From Misgurnus anguillicaudatus (Eukaryota > Chordata > Actinopteri > Cypriniformes > Cobitidae): a stretch of DNA of 64,000 nucleotides. The stretch covers positions 31,330,001 to 31,394,000 of the forward strand of contig NC_073354.2 in NCBI RefSeq assembly GCF_027580225.2. Reading direction: 5' to 3'. The notes under the pieces were generated by a model, which saw nothing but the letters and a program-made list of their open reading frames with translations, made no database searches and was not told the origin of the DNA. Below, piece after piece: positions 14,948 through 28,342 of this stretch. The translations under genes were made by a program, and so were the position numbers. How positions within the stretch are numbered: the first letter of the stretch is position 1; the number at the start of each line of letters is the position of its first letter.

Positions 14948-15809
14948 TATATGGCAAATAAATAAATAAAAATAGATTCCTCTGGCCAAAAATAATAATT
15001 TTAAATATATGCTAAATACATTTTGTAGAAAGTAATGCTCAATTAAATATATTTTTGAATTTGGAAATATATTTAGTTTTAACCTTCATATTTCAAAATG
15101 TATTTCAAGGGCAAGCAAATATATTTTTTTAATTTTACATCTCATATGGCAAAAATACGGAGCCCCTAAGGGGACCTGGAGCAAAAATTAAATAAAAATT
15201 AGTTTTACGTGCATACGTGAAACTATTGCGTGCTCACGTGAAACTTTCGAGTGCGCATCTGAAGGTTTCACTTTCACGTGCGCACGCGATAGTTTCATGT
15301 GCGCGCGATAATTTCACATGCACACGCGAAAGTTTTACGTGAGCACGCGTAACTAAACTTTTTTTAAAATTCTGCACATGAAGGTTTCGCTAAGCACATG
15401 AAACTAATCTTTATTTAATTTTTGCTTCATGTCCCCTTAGGCGCTCGGTACAAAAATGAATTAATTACAAAGAACATTTTAAATATATACTAAATACAAG
15501 GTAATTTTACAAAGTATATTTTTAAAGTTGAAACTATTTTTAATTTGAACCTTTTTAAAACTGTTATGTTTACAGGTGCGTAACAAAAACAACGTTTTTT
15601 TTTCAATGCAATGTGAACATATTGCCTTGGATTGAAATACAGTATATTGAGGGCTACAGTAAATATATGTTTTAATGCTTTCAAATGTATTTACTTTTAA
15701 AATATTTTTTTAAATATACAAAAATAACCCAAAAATTCAGCAAGTATATTTTTGGCTATTTTCTATATTTTGAAATATATATATATATATATATATATTG
15801 CCATATGAG
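14948..15809. mobile_element. AT-rich repeat bounded by TATGGCAA/TTGCCATA, interrupted
   Basis: TATATGGCAA near 14950 and TTGCCATATG near 15800 are mirror ends. Both halves contain AAATATATxCTAAATACA words (14999 and 15480). The CACGTG-rich element 15169-15451 lies inside. A short (TA)n is at 15775-15799. Confidence 0.5.
15169..15451. mobile_element. CACGTG-rich element with GCCTAAGGGGAC ends
   Basis: The left end GAGCCCCTAAGGGGAC is mirrored by GTCCCCTTAGGCGCTC on the right, followed inward by GCAAAAATTAAATAAA and its mirror. The interior is an imperfect array of TTTCACGTGxGCACGCGA-like words, roughly 14-18 nt apart and in both orientations. It is non-coding. Confidence 0.6.
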
Positions 15810-16944
15810 AATATAGTTTAATAACTAAAGATAATACATTTCAATGCATTTTGAAGATCTTTTGCTCTTTTATACAGAAGGACAATAGTGAAATACAGCC
15901 TAAACAAAAAATCTGTTAGGACTTTTGTGATGGTTTCTAAATGGTCACTGATAATCCACCAGTGGTATTTCACCCCAGCAGCAATATTTGAGTGTTTTTG
16001 GTAAAAGTGTTACAAACAATGCAAAGACTGTATACATGTGTTAATGCCTGACTGCTTCCTGTGTCTGCTTGGGTGCTGATATTCAAAAGCTTAAGCTGAA
16101 TATCTTTTGTAGCTCATCCCCATCGTGTCTCATGATGAGCCTCTCATGTGCCCAGTGATTCATTTGAACTAATTAATCTCTCTGGTTTGTCACCCAAGGC
16201 CGTTCCATACATGAAAGATCACTTGAGAAGTGCTGGACTGAAGTGAGAGAAACACTCATTTTTATGACTGCTGTCTGAAGATGAATGACTTTCAGTCTTC
16301 AACAAAAAAAACTTGAGTTCATTCCATAGACCTTGGACGTAATGTCCGTGACGTCACCCGTAGGTTTCTGAAGAGCATTTTTTAAGCCTAAAGTGGGCCA
16401 TCTTGGCAGCACATTACCGTGTGTCACTCCCAGATAATCAACAATTGGCAAAGAGGCAGAAGTGGGTGAAGCTGAGGTCCCTGGTCGCTGAAACCACGCC
16501 CACCTAGCTTGCATTAGCTACAGCAGCAGCAATACGCCTGTCACTCAAGTGACCACGCCCTTAGTTGTGCAGCACTTTAAGGCATAATATATTTCAAACG
16601 GATAAGTAAAAAAAAAAAAAAATCACCCCATCACAGTTGTCATGAAGGGCAAAACCACTTTTTGTACCGGGCTGTAAAAGTAATTTTTCTGCTGTAAAGT
16701 TGGACATTTTAACATTTAGGGGAGGGTCTATGGATTGACCCCCTCTAGCAGCCAGTTGATGAATTGCAGTTTAAACATGTATAAAGCACACAACTGATTG
16801 GATAGCGTAACTGTGATATGGTTACTTCACCGATATAAATTCCGTTTCGAGACCACTAGTAGCACAAATAACTTTTTAACATTTTCTGTAGCATGTGCAC
16901 AATTGTTGCTATGATGCAATGATGTTGAAAGTGCATTACAAGGT
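15810..16944. other. no gene recognised
   Basis: Mixed sequence with an A-run at about 16609-16622. No splice-consistent exon or terminal repeat was seen. Confidence 0.35.
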
Positions 16945-17140
16945 ACACTGTAAAAAGTAAAAGTTTAATCAATTTGAAAAATTACTTTAATTAGTAACGC
17001 CTAAAATTTGACTTTAAGTAAAAAATGTAAGTTGAAAAAGTTTTGATATTTTAGGTGTTACCAATTGAAGTAATTTTTTTTTTCACCTTACATTTATAAA
17101 ACTTAAGTTTATTATAGAGCATCTTTCAATTTTTACAGTG
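16945..17140. mobile_element. palindromic MITE family C
   Basis: Begins CACTGTAAAAAGT and ends TTTTTACAGTG. The halves mirror through TTAGTAACGCCTAAAAT and ATTTTAGGTGTTACCAATT. TA dinucleotides flank both ends. Confidence 0.75.
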
Positions 17141-17149
17141 TATACATTT

Positions 17150-17573
17150 TTATCAGTATGTTTGTTTCCTGGGTTTGAATCCATGACCTTTTGCGCTGTC
17201 TAATGCAATGCTTTTGATAAAAGTATATTGGATTTTCGGCCCATTTTAAGGTCTGCCAGTTGAAAATCAAACATGATTTAAAGTACTGTAATAGCATACT
17301 TTTCTTCAATAAGATTTGAGTTATCTCTTCATTAAGTCCATGAATTCCTAGGTCCCCAGGATTAGGTATTTTAATTTAAATAAATATGCACTTAACCTTT
17401 ATTTAGGCAACATAAGAAGTCTCAATTAAAATGATTTGGGATTCTTTAAGCATTCGTGTACTACACCAGATGAAACTAATATCATTTTAAAAGCGCAAAG
17501 TCTATCTTTGTTTAATCAATAGCAGATTGATCCCTGCTGTCGATGCAAACTAAGACCGCCTGCAGTCCCAGAA
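17150..17573. other. tRNA-like B-box relic (17155-17215), then no feature
   Basis: GGGTTTGAATCCATGACC resembles a pol III B box (GGTTCGAnnCC) with one change. No cloverleaf can be formed around it, so it is a repeat relic and not a tRNA gene. Confidence 0.4.
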
Positions 17574-17753
17574 AAAAAAGGTACAAAAAGTTACAAAAGT
17601 TGTCACTGTATAGTGGTACCTTTTTAAAAAGTACACCTTAAAGGTGCATACTGGTACCTTAAAGGTACACATCTTTACCAAAATGGTACATATAAGGACC
17701 TTTTACTGTCCCAGTGATAACTTTTGTACCTTTATTTCTGCGAGTGGGGTTAT
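17574..17753. mobile_element. GGTACC-rich MITE family D, copy 1
   Basis: Starts AAGGTACAAAAAGTTAC and ends with GATAACTTTTGTACCTT. Between them are several GGTACCTT and AAGGTACA words. Related interrupted copies are at 25449-30430 and 61568-63347. Confidence 0.65.
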
Positions 17754-18473
17754 CAGGGATCACAGCAGACCTGATTTTAAACCAAAATAATTACAAGAGT
17801 GCTTAAATTTATGTTGAACAGCTCTGTCTGAGTTGAGATATAAAACTCAACAGAATTTAAAGTTCATCATCAAGTTCAATACGAATGCATACCCGACAGA
17901 CTTGGGATGGAAATGGGATTTACATGCAGAAGTGAAAGGGATTTAGTCTTTAGTTTAATGCAACTGTCTGACTTTTATTCAGGTGCATACAGTAGCTGCA
18001 GGATCTTACCTCATAACTGCTGAATTACAAATAACCAAAACAAAAAATCTTTTTGGAGCACAAAAGGACTTTAGACAGTAAGGAAAATTTGTCAGGATGA
18101 AACACAATTTTAAGGATGATTAATAGAAAAGATTTGATTTTGTGATTTTAGCTTTTTATTTAATAAAAACAACCTATTCTCCAACCCATAATTTCTTTGG
18201 TCGTTTGTCCATTCCCAATATGACCAATAGATGCATTTACTAAATTAGCGCCTCTACCGGCAGCAGGTGAAACCTAATATATTAAGATAATCAATATATT
18301 ATAAGATATTATAAAAATATAATATAAAATAATAAAATATATTATAGGGTATAATTTTGCTATGATGACATGTACTGTGATAAGATTTTCAATGAAAACC
18401 ACCAGGATTAATTGTATTTTATTACACATTACACAGGCATTTAGGACAAATAACGTACCCATTTATTTACAAC
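17754..18473. other. no gene recognised
   Basis: AT-rich DNA. 18290-18350 is almost pure A/T. Confidence 0.35.
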
Positions 18474-18853
18474 CCAGTCTCACCCCATGGCGTCAATATT
18501 TGACGACACTTGACCATGCGTCAATATGTTGACGCGGAGGGTATACCTTTCGCGTCATTTTTTGACGAACTGGGGACTTCAATACTATTAAGTCCGTTGC
18601 ATTCTCTTTCCTATTTTCTTACCATTTTCTACCATTTTCGCGTCGGTTTAGGGTTAGATTTACATAATGACAACCCTACCCAAACCTTTCCCTAACCCCA
18701 ATGCCAGGCGACAACTGTTTAATTTCGCGTACCTAATAGTATTGAAGTCCCCAGTTCGTCAAAAAATGACGCGAAAGGTATACCCTCCGCGTCAACATAT
18801 TGACGAATGGTCAAGTGTCGTCAAATATTGACGCCATGGGTGTGAGACCGTGT
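18474..18853. mobile_element. modular foldback, arm type 1
   Basis: The left arm (18474-18600) and right arm (18735-18853) are reverse complements from CAGTCTCACCC to GGGTGTGAGAC. Each arm contains near-palindromes CGTCAATATTTGACG, CGTCAATATGTTGACG and CGTCATTTTTTGACG. The core has TCGGTTTAGGGTTAGATTTA followed by CCTACCCAAACC and CTAACCCC. A second copy with the same arms is at 58444-58909. The 18510-18695 open frame lies inside it and is spurious. Confidence 0.8.
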
Positions 18854-19353
18854 TATTATTTATTATATAATATATACAAAGCATGCAAAACAGTCACAAC
18901 TTTTTAAAAATGTACTTAAAATATTCCAAGTGTACCGAGGTCAAACGATCAATTTATTTGAAGAAAAGATGCAAAAGTGATGACAATCCGCTGTAGATAT
19001 CAGCTCTGGTGTACACTGATTCAAAAACTGCTGACAGAAGAAGCGATGATACGTCATCTATGATTGTGAAAAGGAATTGTCTCTCATGATGCTTGTGACT
19101 GATTGCATCATTACGTTAGCTAAGAATGTGACCCGCTATTGGCTCTCGTGACCGACTACGTCATGCTGGTTTATGTTTGATGAGATCTGACTGTGCGTTT
19201 TGATCACAGAGTTCTTCATATAAATTAATCATATGGCTTCAGTCGCAAGGTTTGCAGTGTGAATGGTTTGTAATACTTTTGCAATAAATACCTGATTGTA
19301 CTTTTACTTACGTGTTGTGTTTTATATGGTTGAGAAGTGGTTGGGTTTAGGGC
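18854..19353. other. no gene recognised
   Basis: Low-copy-looking DNA preceding the nested block. Confidence 0.35.
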
Positions 19354-19503
19354 AGTGTTGGGTGTAACAAGTTACGAAGTAATTAGTTACTGTATTTTAA
19401 TTACTTTTTTCCTTGAAAAAGTAAAGTAAGGGATTTTTCTTGTAATCTAATTACAGTTACTTCTGATGTAACTAAATACTGTGTATGGACTGTAAAACAA
19501 TTA

Positions 19504-21109
<1,606 letters not shown>

Positions 21110-21177
21110 TATGTATACTTTAATACAATAGTGGATTTAACATGGTTTAAGTTTACAATTCTCACTACCCTGCTGAA

Positions 21178-21457
21178 AAAAACAGCATCAAACCAGCATG
21201 GGAATTATGCTGGTCTATGCTGGTTTAGCTCGTGGTCACCAGCATACCAGCACCAAAACACAACATATGCTGGTCTTGCTGGTATGACCAGCATGGGATG
21301 CTGTGTGACCAGCTTGGGATGCTGGTGCTAGTGCTGGTTTGGCGCTGGTTTGGTGCTGGTGCTGGTTTTGTGCTGGTTTAGCTAGTGTTCACTAGCAAAC
21401 CAGCACCAAAACACAACATTTGCTGGTCTTGCTGGTATGCTGTTTTTTTCAGCAGGG
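21178..21457. mobile_element. GCTGGT-rich palindromic MITE, copy 2
   Basis: CCCTGCTGAAAAAAACAGCA at the left is mirrored by TGCTGTTTTTTTCAGCAGGG at the right. TA flanks both ends. The interior is filled with GCTGGT/ACCAGC words. Confidence 0.85.
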
Positions 21458-22260
21458 TATTAACTAGTTGATTATTAGCATTAATATTAATGAGATGCTG
21501 GCTGTTTATTAATACTTAGGCTATGTCCACACGAAGCCAGTGCATTCCCTATCCGATCATTGTTTCCCTTGCTCTAAAAAAAAATCCGTAAACACGAAAC
21601 CACTGAAACCGACTGAAAGCGGTGTAGTATATATGCCGGACCAGTATGGGGCGCTGTAATTCTGCCACAGATATACACTATACACTGAGAAGACGACTTT
21701 GAGCATGCGCATAACCAACGTATGGTGTTGTCCATTATTGCTTGTTGCTCACCACAATTGCATAGAAGCAATAGATTTTGCGGTAATAAAGCTAGTAGGC
21801 TTTAGTAGCTTCTGTAGCACGAACACAATCACATAGTCTGCCGTTATTGTTGTTGCTGTTACGTGTGACGCTTCCGACACGTGATGTGATGACGTTTTCG
21901 CTTCACAAAATATACGGATTGGCTGTACACACGAAACCGCAAGTGTGTCGATTTCAGATTTATCCACTTTAGGACCCGGTTTCAAAAAATAGCAGTTTCA
22001 CTCACACGAAACGGCAATACGATAACAAATTTATACGTATACAGTGATATGCGTCTCGGGGTGGATAGCCCCTTAATAGCACATATTAATGCCTTATTCT
22101 GCAAAACCTAATTCTACACCCTTAACCCTCCCCATTTCTACCAATACTTAACATTAACAACTTGTTAAGTATTAATAAGCAGTAGTTGGAGTATATTGAG
22201 GCAAAAGTAGTTAATAGTTAGTTAATAGAGATAATTGGACCCTAAAGTTGGACCAGAATA
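21458..22260. repeat. dispersed repeat split by a small insertion
   Basis: Left piece 21458-21518 (TTAACTAGTTGATTATTAGC) and right piece 22073-22260 (CACATATTAATGCCTTATTC, then AGTAGTTAATAGTTAGTTAA) look like two halves of one repeat common in zebrafish-like genomes. Confidence 0.5.
21519..22072. mobile_element. element with GGCTATGTCCAC-type ends and TTA flanks
   Basis: TTA at 21516-21518 and 22073-22075 bounds a 554-bp insert. The left GGCTATGTCCAC and right GTGGATAGCCCC are imperfect inverted repeats. A 3-bp TTA duplication is typical of PIF/Harbinger; that assignment is inference. ACACGAAACC words recur through it. Confidence 0.5.
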
Positions 22261-22467
22261 GTTAATGTACTTTTATATATTATTTCTTTGAGCCATTTCA
22301 AGCCTATTCTTGTATCATGTACTAAATAGGATTTAGAAAGTAATAAGTAATTAAATACTTTTTGGAGAGAGTAATTTGTAAAGTAATCTAATTACATGAT
22401 TGAAGATGTAATTAGTAACTAGTAATTAATTACTTTTTTGAGTAACTTACCCAACACTGGTTTAGGG

Positions 22468-22599
22468 TAAGAGTGAGGTTAGATGCTCCAAAATATCTTT
22501 AAAACCATAAATGTTTATGAAACTGTTTCTACATTTACAAATTCATAAAATTAAATGTGTCTAATCTGATGTCAAAGGCAAAAAGGCAAAAACCTTAAA
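22468..22599. other. no feature
   Basis: Short flank after the nested block. Confidence 0.3.
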
Positions 22600-22720
22600 A
22601 ACGTAACATCAGGTTGTATAACTAGTTGCCGCAAGAGGACACGAATCCCTTAACACGTCACTTTACGTCGTAATAAGGTGCTTGCACAAACTATGAGGTC
22701 GTTATTTTTGGAGGACAGTT
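22600..22720. repeat. dispersed repeat H, copy 1
   Basis: The reverse complement of this segment matches 41440-41545 (CTGTCCTCCAAAAAT, then ACGACCT, then TTGTGCAAGCACC). No ends are defined. Confidence 0.55.
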
Positions 22721-24188
22721 TCTTTTGGAGCTATGGCATAGAGGTTGGATTCGAAATGTTTATCTGTTGGGCTCATATGGGAGATGGTGGATTAAATCTG
22801 GTTTGTGTTGCATCAGTTTGTTTTGATGCATTGATATTTGTCCATCTCATTTGTAATATTTTATGTTTTATGCATGGCTGCAGTTTATGTTGAAACAATT
22901 TCCCCTGAAGAGCGTTCACTTTAAGTGGCAATACAATTGATTTCTTGTCAAAACAGAATGATATCCCTCTTTTACCAGAAATGTGCCTCATTTTTAACAG
23001 ATTTTTAAAAGCTCAATCAATAACACTGACACGTCCAGTGACAAGAACACCTATAGAGAGAAACGTTGCGACCTCCAAACTGAAATTCAAGAGTAAATTT
23101 CAAGTAATAGCCAGGTAAAACAAGCAATTCTCTGTTAGAGCAATTTAAAACAGCATTGACGTCTGTTAGATGCTGTGTTTGACACTGGTGATGGGAGCAC
23201 AGCTTGTGCATATACTTTTAACTCCGTTGTCACTGAAAGTCTTTGTAGTGTTTTTTGCAGTGTCGGCTGATGACTGCTCATCTGAGGGGCGCAAATTCAA
23301 AATATGTGTTCGGAGTGTAATGTGAGTTGCTTGCGTTTTCAAAATATGTGTTTGTTGCGTCATGTGAACCATGTGCATCACGTGTTTTGTCAAAATAAGT
23401 GACTGCTGCACACGCATCAAAATCGTTTACGATAAAAGAGACTCTCACGTTCACAAAATACACGCAAGACACTCCCTTAACATTAAACTCTGATTACACA
23501 TGAGATTATGCGAGTATCTGGCAAATGGAGCGTCTCTTTTATCATTAACCCTTTAGACGCGTCTGCAGCAGGCATTTATTTTGACAAGACACGTAATGCA
23601 CATAGGATCACTCGACACGCAGAACACAGATTTTGAAATTACGAACCACACACATGACGGGCAACATACATGTTGTGATGAACTTCGCATCTAGCGCCCT
23701 CGGAAAAGAAGTCACTGGCCACCACTAGTTGTTTGTTTTCTGGAAACTCAGCTATGACTGAATATGCAAACAAATCCAAATCAGAATGCAAAGAGAAATT
23801 TTATATACCACATAACACAAAATACTACCATGCACAGGTATGAAAAATATACACACAATGCAGCTTGGTAAGATGCTGATCATGGTCGTGGTTTGGTTGG
23901 TTAGCAGCTTTGGCCTGTTTGTTTCTCAGATAAATATAGATGCTAAAATATAGCTCATGCTAACACACTTTCCAGCATTTAATAGTGTTTTTTTATCATT
24001 TTGAGCAGTCATGATAAATAGCCATGACATGCACATGCATTTAACATTTACTGGTCATCAGGTAATAGCGCCCTCTGCTGGTAAACAGTAAAACAGCTGT
24101 TGTTACTATTGTGGACGCCTATTCTTTAAAAATATAAATTTTAATGTTTTATTTTAATTATTTGTTATTTATAAAATACTAAATTTCA
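22721..24188. other. no gene recognised
   Basis: About 1.5 kb without terminal repeats. Open frames of 64-84 codons overlap on both strands and have no domain. Confidence 0.35.
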
Positions 24189-24520
24189 CACTGCAAAAAT
24201 GATTTTCAAGTAAAACTTTTCTTAGTATTTTTGTCTTGTTTTCTGTAAAAATGTCTAAAAATTCCTAAATTAAGATGCTTTTTCTAGATGAGCAAAATGA
24301 CCCAAGAAAATAAGTCTAGTTTTAGACCAAAAATATTAAATTTAAGTGATTTTGTGCATAAAACAAGCAAACAAATCTGCCAATGGGGTAAGCAAATTTT
24401 TCTTGAATTTTTCTTGAATTAAGTGTTTAAGAAAAATGTTCAAGATTTTTTTAGATATTTTTACTGAAAGCAAGACAAAAATACTAAGATTTGTTTTCTT
24501 GGAAATAATTTTGTGCAGTG
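24189..24520. mobile_element. palindromic MITE family A, copy 3 (internally deleted)
   Basis: CACTGCAAAAATGATTTTCA start and TTTTGTGCAGTG end. The right arm jumps from AAGATTTTTTT to TAGATATTTTTACTG, so its middle is missing. It preserves the intact AAATTTAAGTGATT site that is interrupted in copy 7. Confidence 0.8.
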
Positions 24521-25423
24521 CATATAAACATCATTTTAATATAAATGATTTTTGTCTTGTATTTTTGACTTTTTTGGTTGAGTTTTTTTTTAAACCAAAT
24601 ATTCAAAATGACTTTATTATAAAAAACTGCAACCCGCAAGTTGAGAATAAACACAATGTTATCGTCTCTTGGTGTGGACGTTAATATTGTTATTGTTGTA
24701 GTTCCCTTATTGTGTTATATTTGTTGTTATTGGGCCTTTAGACTTGACAAGTGTTCAACGTTTAAATGCAAGTGGCAAGGGTTAATTTTTTGCATTACGA
24801 AATCTTAAAGCACTTTTAATTGTCCTTGACAGGTACAAAAAGTACCAAATGTATACGAGTGTATCATTATAGACATTCTCTGTCTCACATTGGTCAAAGA
24901 TGTCCAGGGATCATAGAAAACAGAGGAAGCGTTTATTTAATCCGTCTGTCGCCTTTTGTTACCGAACAAAAACACTCCACGTTCAACCTCTTTTTGTAAA
25001 GATTAAAATGTGAATGACAAAGATTGTCCCCAAGGCTGACAAACAAGACCATCAATGTTATCAAAGACAGACATCCATATATTAATCGTGGCTATCAGTC
25101 CATTTGAGTGACACTTCTGGAGAGCTGGTAGGCAGCTATAATGTATCCGTTTAAATAGTAGGCTAGTATTTATCTGCAGTGTTTTGATTGGCAGGACTAA
25201 AATGAACACAGACCTCCCAGCCTTCATTGGGAATATTTTTTGTGGGTTTATCTGAAATAGCTGATACCACATAATAGACCAGCAAGGCGAAACACATAAA
25301 TCATTATATAGAGTCAGTCTGCGACCAACGCTGACAGAGAAGTGAAGTTTGTTGAATATTTCTGTTTTGGGTGATGCACACCAGACAGTCAGTGAATGAA
25401 GTTTGTGTTGCTACACTTAAAAA
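24521..25423. other. no gene recognised
   Basis: AT-rich DNA. The minus-strand 89-codon frame at 25003-25272 shows no domain. Confidence 0.35.
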
Positions 25424-25941
25424 AATGCTGGGTTGTTTTCAACATACACTGTCAGCAAAAAAAAAAAAAAGGTACAAAATGGTACGTTTTGTGTCACTGG
25501 GTGGTACCATCAAAGGTTCATGTTTGTCATATTACATATTAATATTACATATTATATATTAAACCCTTAGGACCTATGGTGTACCTTTAAAAAAAAATGT
25601 GTACTATTTAAATTTAGGGGTACAAACATTTAACCGTACCCCGGCCCGGTTCTAGATATTTGGAGGCCCCAGGCAAAGTTTATGTTGGAGGCCCCCCCCC
25701 CAACATTTTTTGAATAACATGAAACATGTTTTTTTTTTCAATTACTTATCTTTTCTTATCCAGTTAATTAGTGTGTCATGATTCTGCCCTCTTGTCCTTG
25801 TTTTATTATTAAATGTCTTGAGGCAGGATCATGACAGGCCCATGTTTTGTGTGAAAGCACTGGCTCTGTTTATTCTAGCCATGTGCTTTCTGTCTCGTCT
25901 CCTGACTCCGCCCCCTTGTTTCCTTATTTATCATCCCATAA

Positions 25942-26609
25942 GCTGTGTCCCAATTCAAGGGCTGCGACCTTATAAGCATGGGACCTTAAAGATGAGCACT
26001 CGGTCTTTCAAGGTGGCAGCCTCAGAAGTTCGCTAAGAGAACTGAAATGAGACGGTCTAACCTTCGGACGACCCATAATTGGCGTCACCTGCTGCACGCG
26101 CCTATCAGCAGGACATAGCGGAAACGTTTCTGACTTATTAAAATAAATATGAAATCAGAAAAATATTAATTTAGTTTAGAAAATATGACACGTTGATGTA
26201 GATTAAACTATTCAACAGTATTAAATTAATCAACCTTAGAAATATACGCAACATAAAAATAATAATATTAACACAAAACATAACTTATAATACTTAAACA
26301 GTGACAATAATTTTTTTTTTCTGGTAAATACTCTTTTATTTAATGAAGGTTTTAATTGTTTATTTTAGAATATCCAGCCGTTATATGCAGCCGTTGCAGG
26401 CGCGCAATGAATCTTGGGATATCCTCGGCTGATAAGGATCCATTCGTTCTATCCTTAACATCGCGGAGAAATGAGGACGCATTTTGAGGCTTCATTCTAA
26501 GCATCCTTTGAATTGGGACGTCCTTACCAGCCTTAAGTCGCGCTGCTGTGACGCAATCGGTCTTAAAATACGTCCTTAGAAGGTCGCAGCCTTTGAATTG
26601 GGACACAGC
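25942..26609. mobile_element. element with GCTGTGTCCCAATTCAA ends
   Basis: GCTGTGTCCCAATTCAAGGG at 25942 is mirrored by CCTTTGAATTGGGACACAGC at 26590-26609; the repeat extends to about 30 bp with one mismatch. It is inserted in the solo LTR. The 91-codon minus frame inside it has no domain. Confidence 0.75.
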
Positions 26610-26776
26610 CATTATTGTTTGATTCATGTCACCTGTTCCCCTCTTGATTTGCTCCCCTATTTAATACCCTTGTGTTTGCTATCCTGTGCTGGTTCGTTTA
26701 GTAATGTTATGTGTGAAGTGTAAAGTCTTGCATCTGTAGTAAAGTATTAGTCAAGTTCATTGTTAAGGTTTGCTTC

Positions 26777-27014
26777 TAGTGATGGGCAGTCCGGCTCTTT
26801 CCTTAGATTCGGCTCTTTCGGCTCAAGCTCCGGCTCTACATTTTAGTGATGGCAGTCCGGCTCTTTTCATAGATTCGGCTCTTCTGGCTCGGCTCCCTTA
26901 GAACAGTCGGCTCTTATGGTCCCACCCCTGCCTGCTTCTGAAGATTCGGCTCTGCTCGTTCGCTACAAAGAATCAGCTCTTAGAGCCGGCTCGTTCGCGA
27001 ACGACCCATCACTA
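26777..27014. mobile_element. hAT-type MITE with CGGCTCTT words
   Basis: TAGTGATGGG at 26777 and CCCATCACTA at 27005-27014 are inverted ends. Flanking 8-mers TTTGCTTC and TTTGCTTT differ at one position, consistent with a hAT target duplication. The interior repeats CGGCTCTT and GATTCGGCTCTT. Inserted in the solo LTR. Confidence 0.8.
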
Positions 27015-27307
27015 TTTGCTTTATCTTTTTTGAGTTTAGTTTGCTGTTGTGTGTAGTTTTGCCCCATTGTGGGTTTTATTTTCCCTTGTATTGTTTGAAT
27101 AAAAGTCTTAGTGTTTCACCTGCTATCTGGATTCAGTTTCTGTAATTCATGACGTAGTGGATTAAAAGCCAGTTTATTATAATTTAATTAGACATTACAC
27201 AAAACCACACAGGTTTAACATTTTATGGCAGAAAATTTGCTGTTGCAATATTAAAAAAACAAATACATCTTGATTTAAGAATCTTTAGATATTTTACAAA
27301 AAAACTA

Positions 27308-27702
27308 CACTGCAAGATTTTCGTACTTAGTATGTTTGTATTGTTTTCAGTAGAAATGTCTAAAGAAATCTTAAATTATGCTTTTTCTCAAAATGACCTA
27401 AGAAATTAAGTCTAGTGTTTAGGCAAAAACTATACAATATAAGTGAATTTGTGCTTAAAACAAGCAAAAATACCTGCCAATGGAGTGAGACAATTTTGCT
27501 TAAATTAAATTAAATTTGTAGATTGGCAGATATTTTTGCTTGTTTTAAGTTTAAATTTACTTAAATTGTATATTTTTGTCTAAAAACTAGACTTATTTTG
27601 CTATTTTGCTCATCAAGAAAAAGCATCATAATTTAAGAATTTTTTTATATTTCTACTGAAAACAATACAAAAATAAAAGTAAGAAAGTCATTTTTTGCAG
27701 TG
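27308..27702. mobile_element. palindromic MITE family A, copy 4
   Basis: CACTGCAAGATTTTCGTA start and TTTTTTGCAGTG end, with mirrored arms. It is the first of four copies joined end to end. Confidence 0.8.
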
Positions 27703-28079
27703 TAGTATTTTTGTAAAAATATCTAAAAATTCTTAAATTAAGATGTATTTTCTTGATGAGCAAAATTACTTAAGAAAATAAAGCTTAGTTTTTAGACAAA
27801 AAATATACAATTTAAGTAAATTAGTGCTTTAGGCAAGAAAAAAATTCTTAAAATAAGTTTACTTTTTTATGAATTGAATTACTTAATTCAAGAATATTTT
27901 CTTATTCCATTGGCAGATTTTTTTTTTTTTTTTTTGCTTGTTTTAATCACAAATTTGCTTAAATTGTATTTATTTTTTGGTCTAAAAACTATTTTCATAG
28001 GTCGATTTGCTCATCAAGAAAATACATCTTAATTTAAGAATTTTTAAAACATTTTTATTAAAACAAGACAAAAATACTA
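27703..28079. mobile_element. palindromic MITE family A, copy 5
   Basis: Lacks the outer CACTGC ends but has both arms (GATGAGCAAAATTACTTAAG and its mirror near 28000). Abuts copies 4 and 6. Confidence 0.7.
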
Positions 28080-28342
28080 CACTGCAAAAAAAGTGATTTT
28101 CAAGAAAAAAATTCTTAGTATTTTTGTCTTGTTTTTTTAGTAAAATATCAAAGAATTCTTATATAAAGATGCTTCTTCTTGATGAGCAAAATGACCCAAG
28201 AAAATAAATCTAGTTTTTAGACCAAAAATATAAAATTTAAGTGAATTAGTGCTTTAAGCGAGCAAAAAAAATCTTAAAATAAGTTTACTTTTTTATTAAT
28301 TGAATTACTTAATATTTTTATTAAAACAAGACAAAAATACTA
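28080..28342. mobile_element. palindromic MITE family A, copy 6 (partial)
   Basis: CACTGCAAAAAAAGTG start and a full left arm. The right arm is reduced to AAAACAAGACAAAAATACTA. Confidence 0.7.

Larger units (their letters stand above)
25774..27154 (+). mobile_element. probable solo LTR, interrupted twice
   Basis: Starts TGTCATGATTCTGCCC and ends TTCATGACG, the last base probably mutated from A of the usual CA. It is flanked by the 5-bp direct repeat TAGTG (25769-25773 and 27155-27159). AATAAA at about 27099 (GTTTGAATAAAAGTC) is consistent with a polyadenylation signal. Removing the two inserts leaves roughly 460 bp. No internal retroelement genes adjoin it, so it would be a recombined solo LTR. 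Confidence 0.55.

Noticed and set aside
17155..17215. tRNA gene
   Set aside because: Only a B-box-like word; no cloverleaf or A box at the right distance.
18650..18665. TTAGGGTTAG as a telomere relic
   Set aside because: Only one or two units, always in the same place in the foldback core; it is part of that core.
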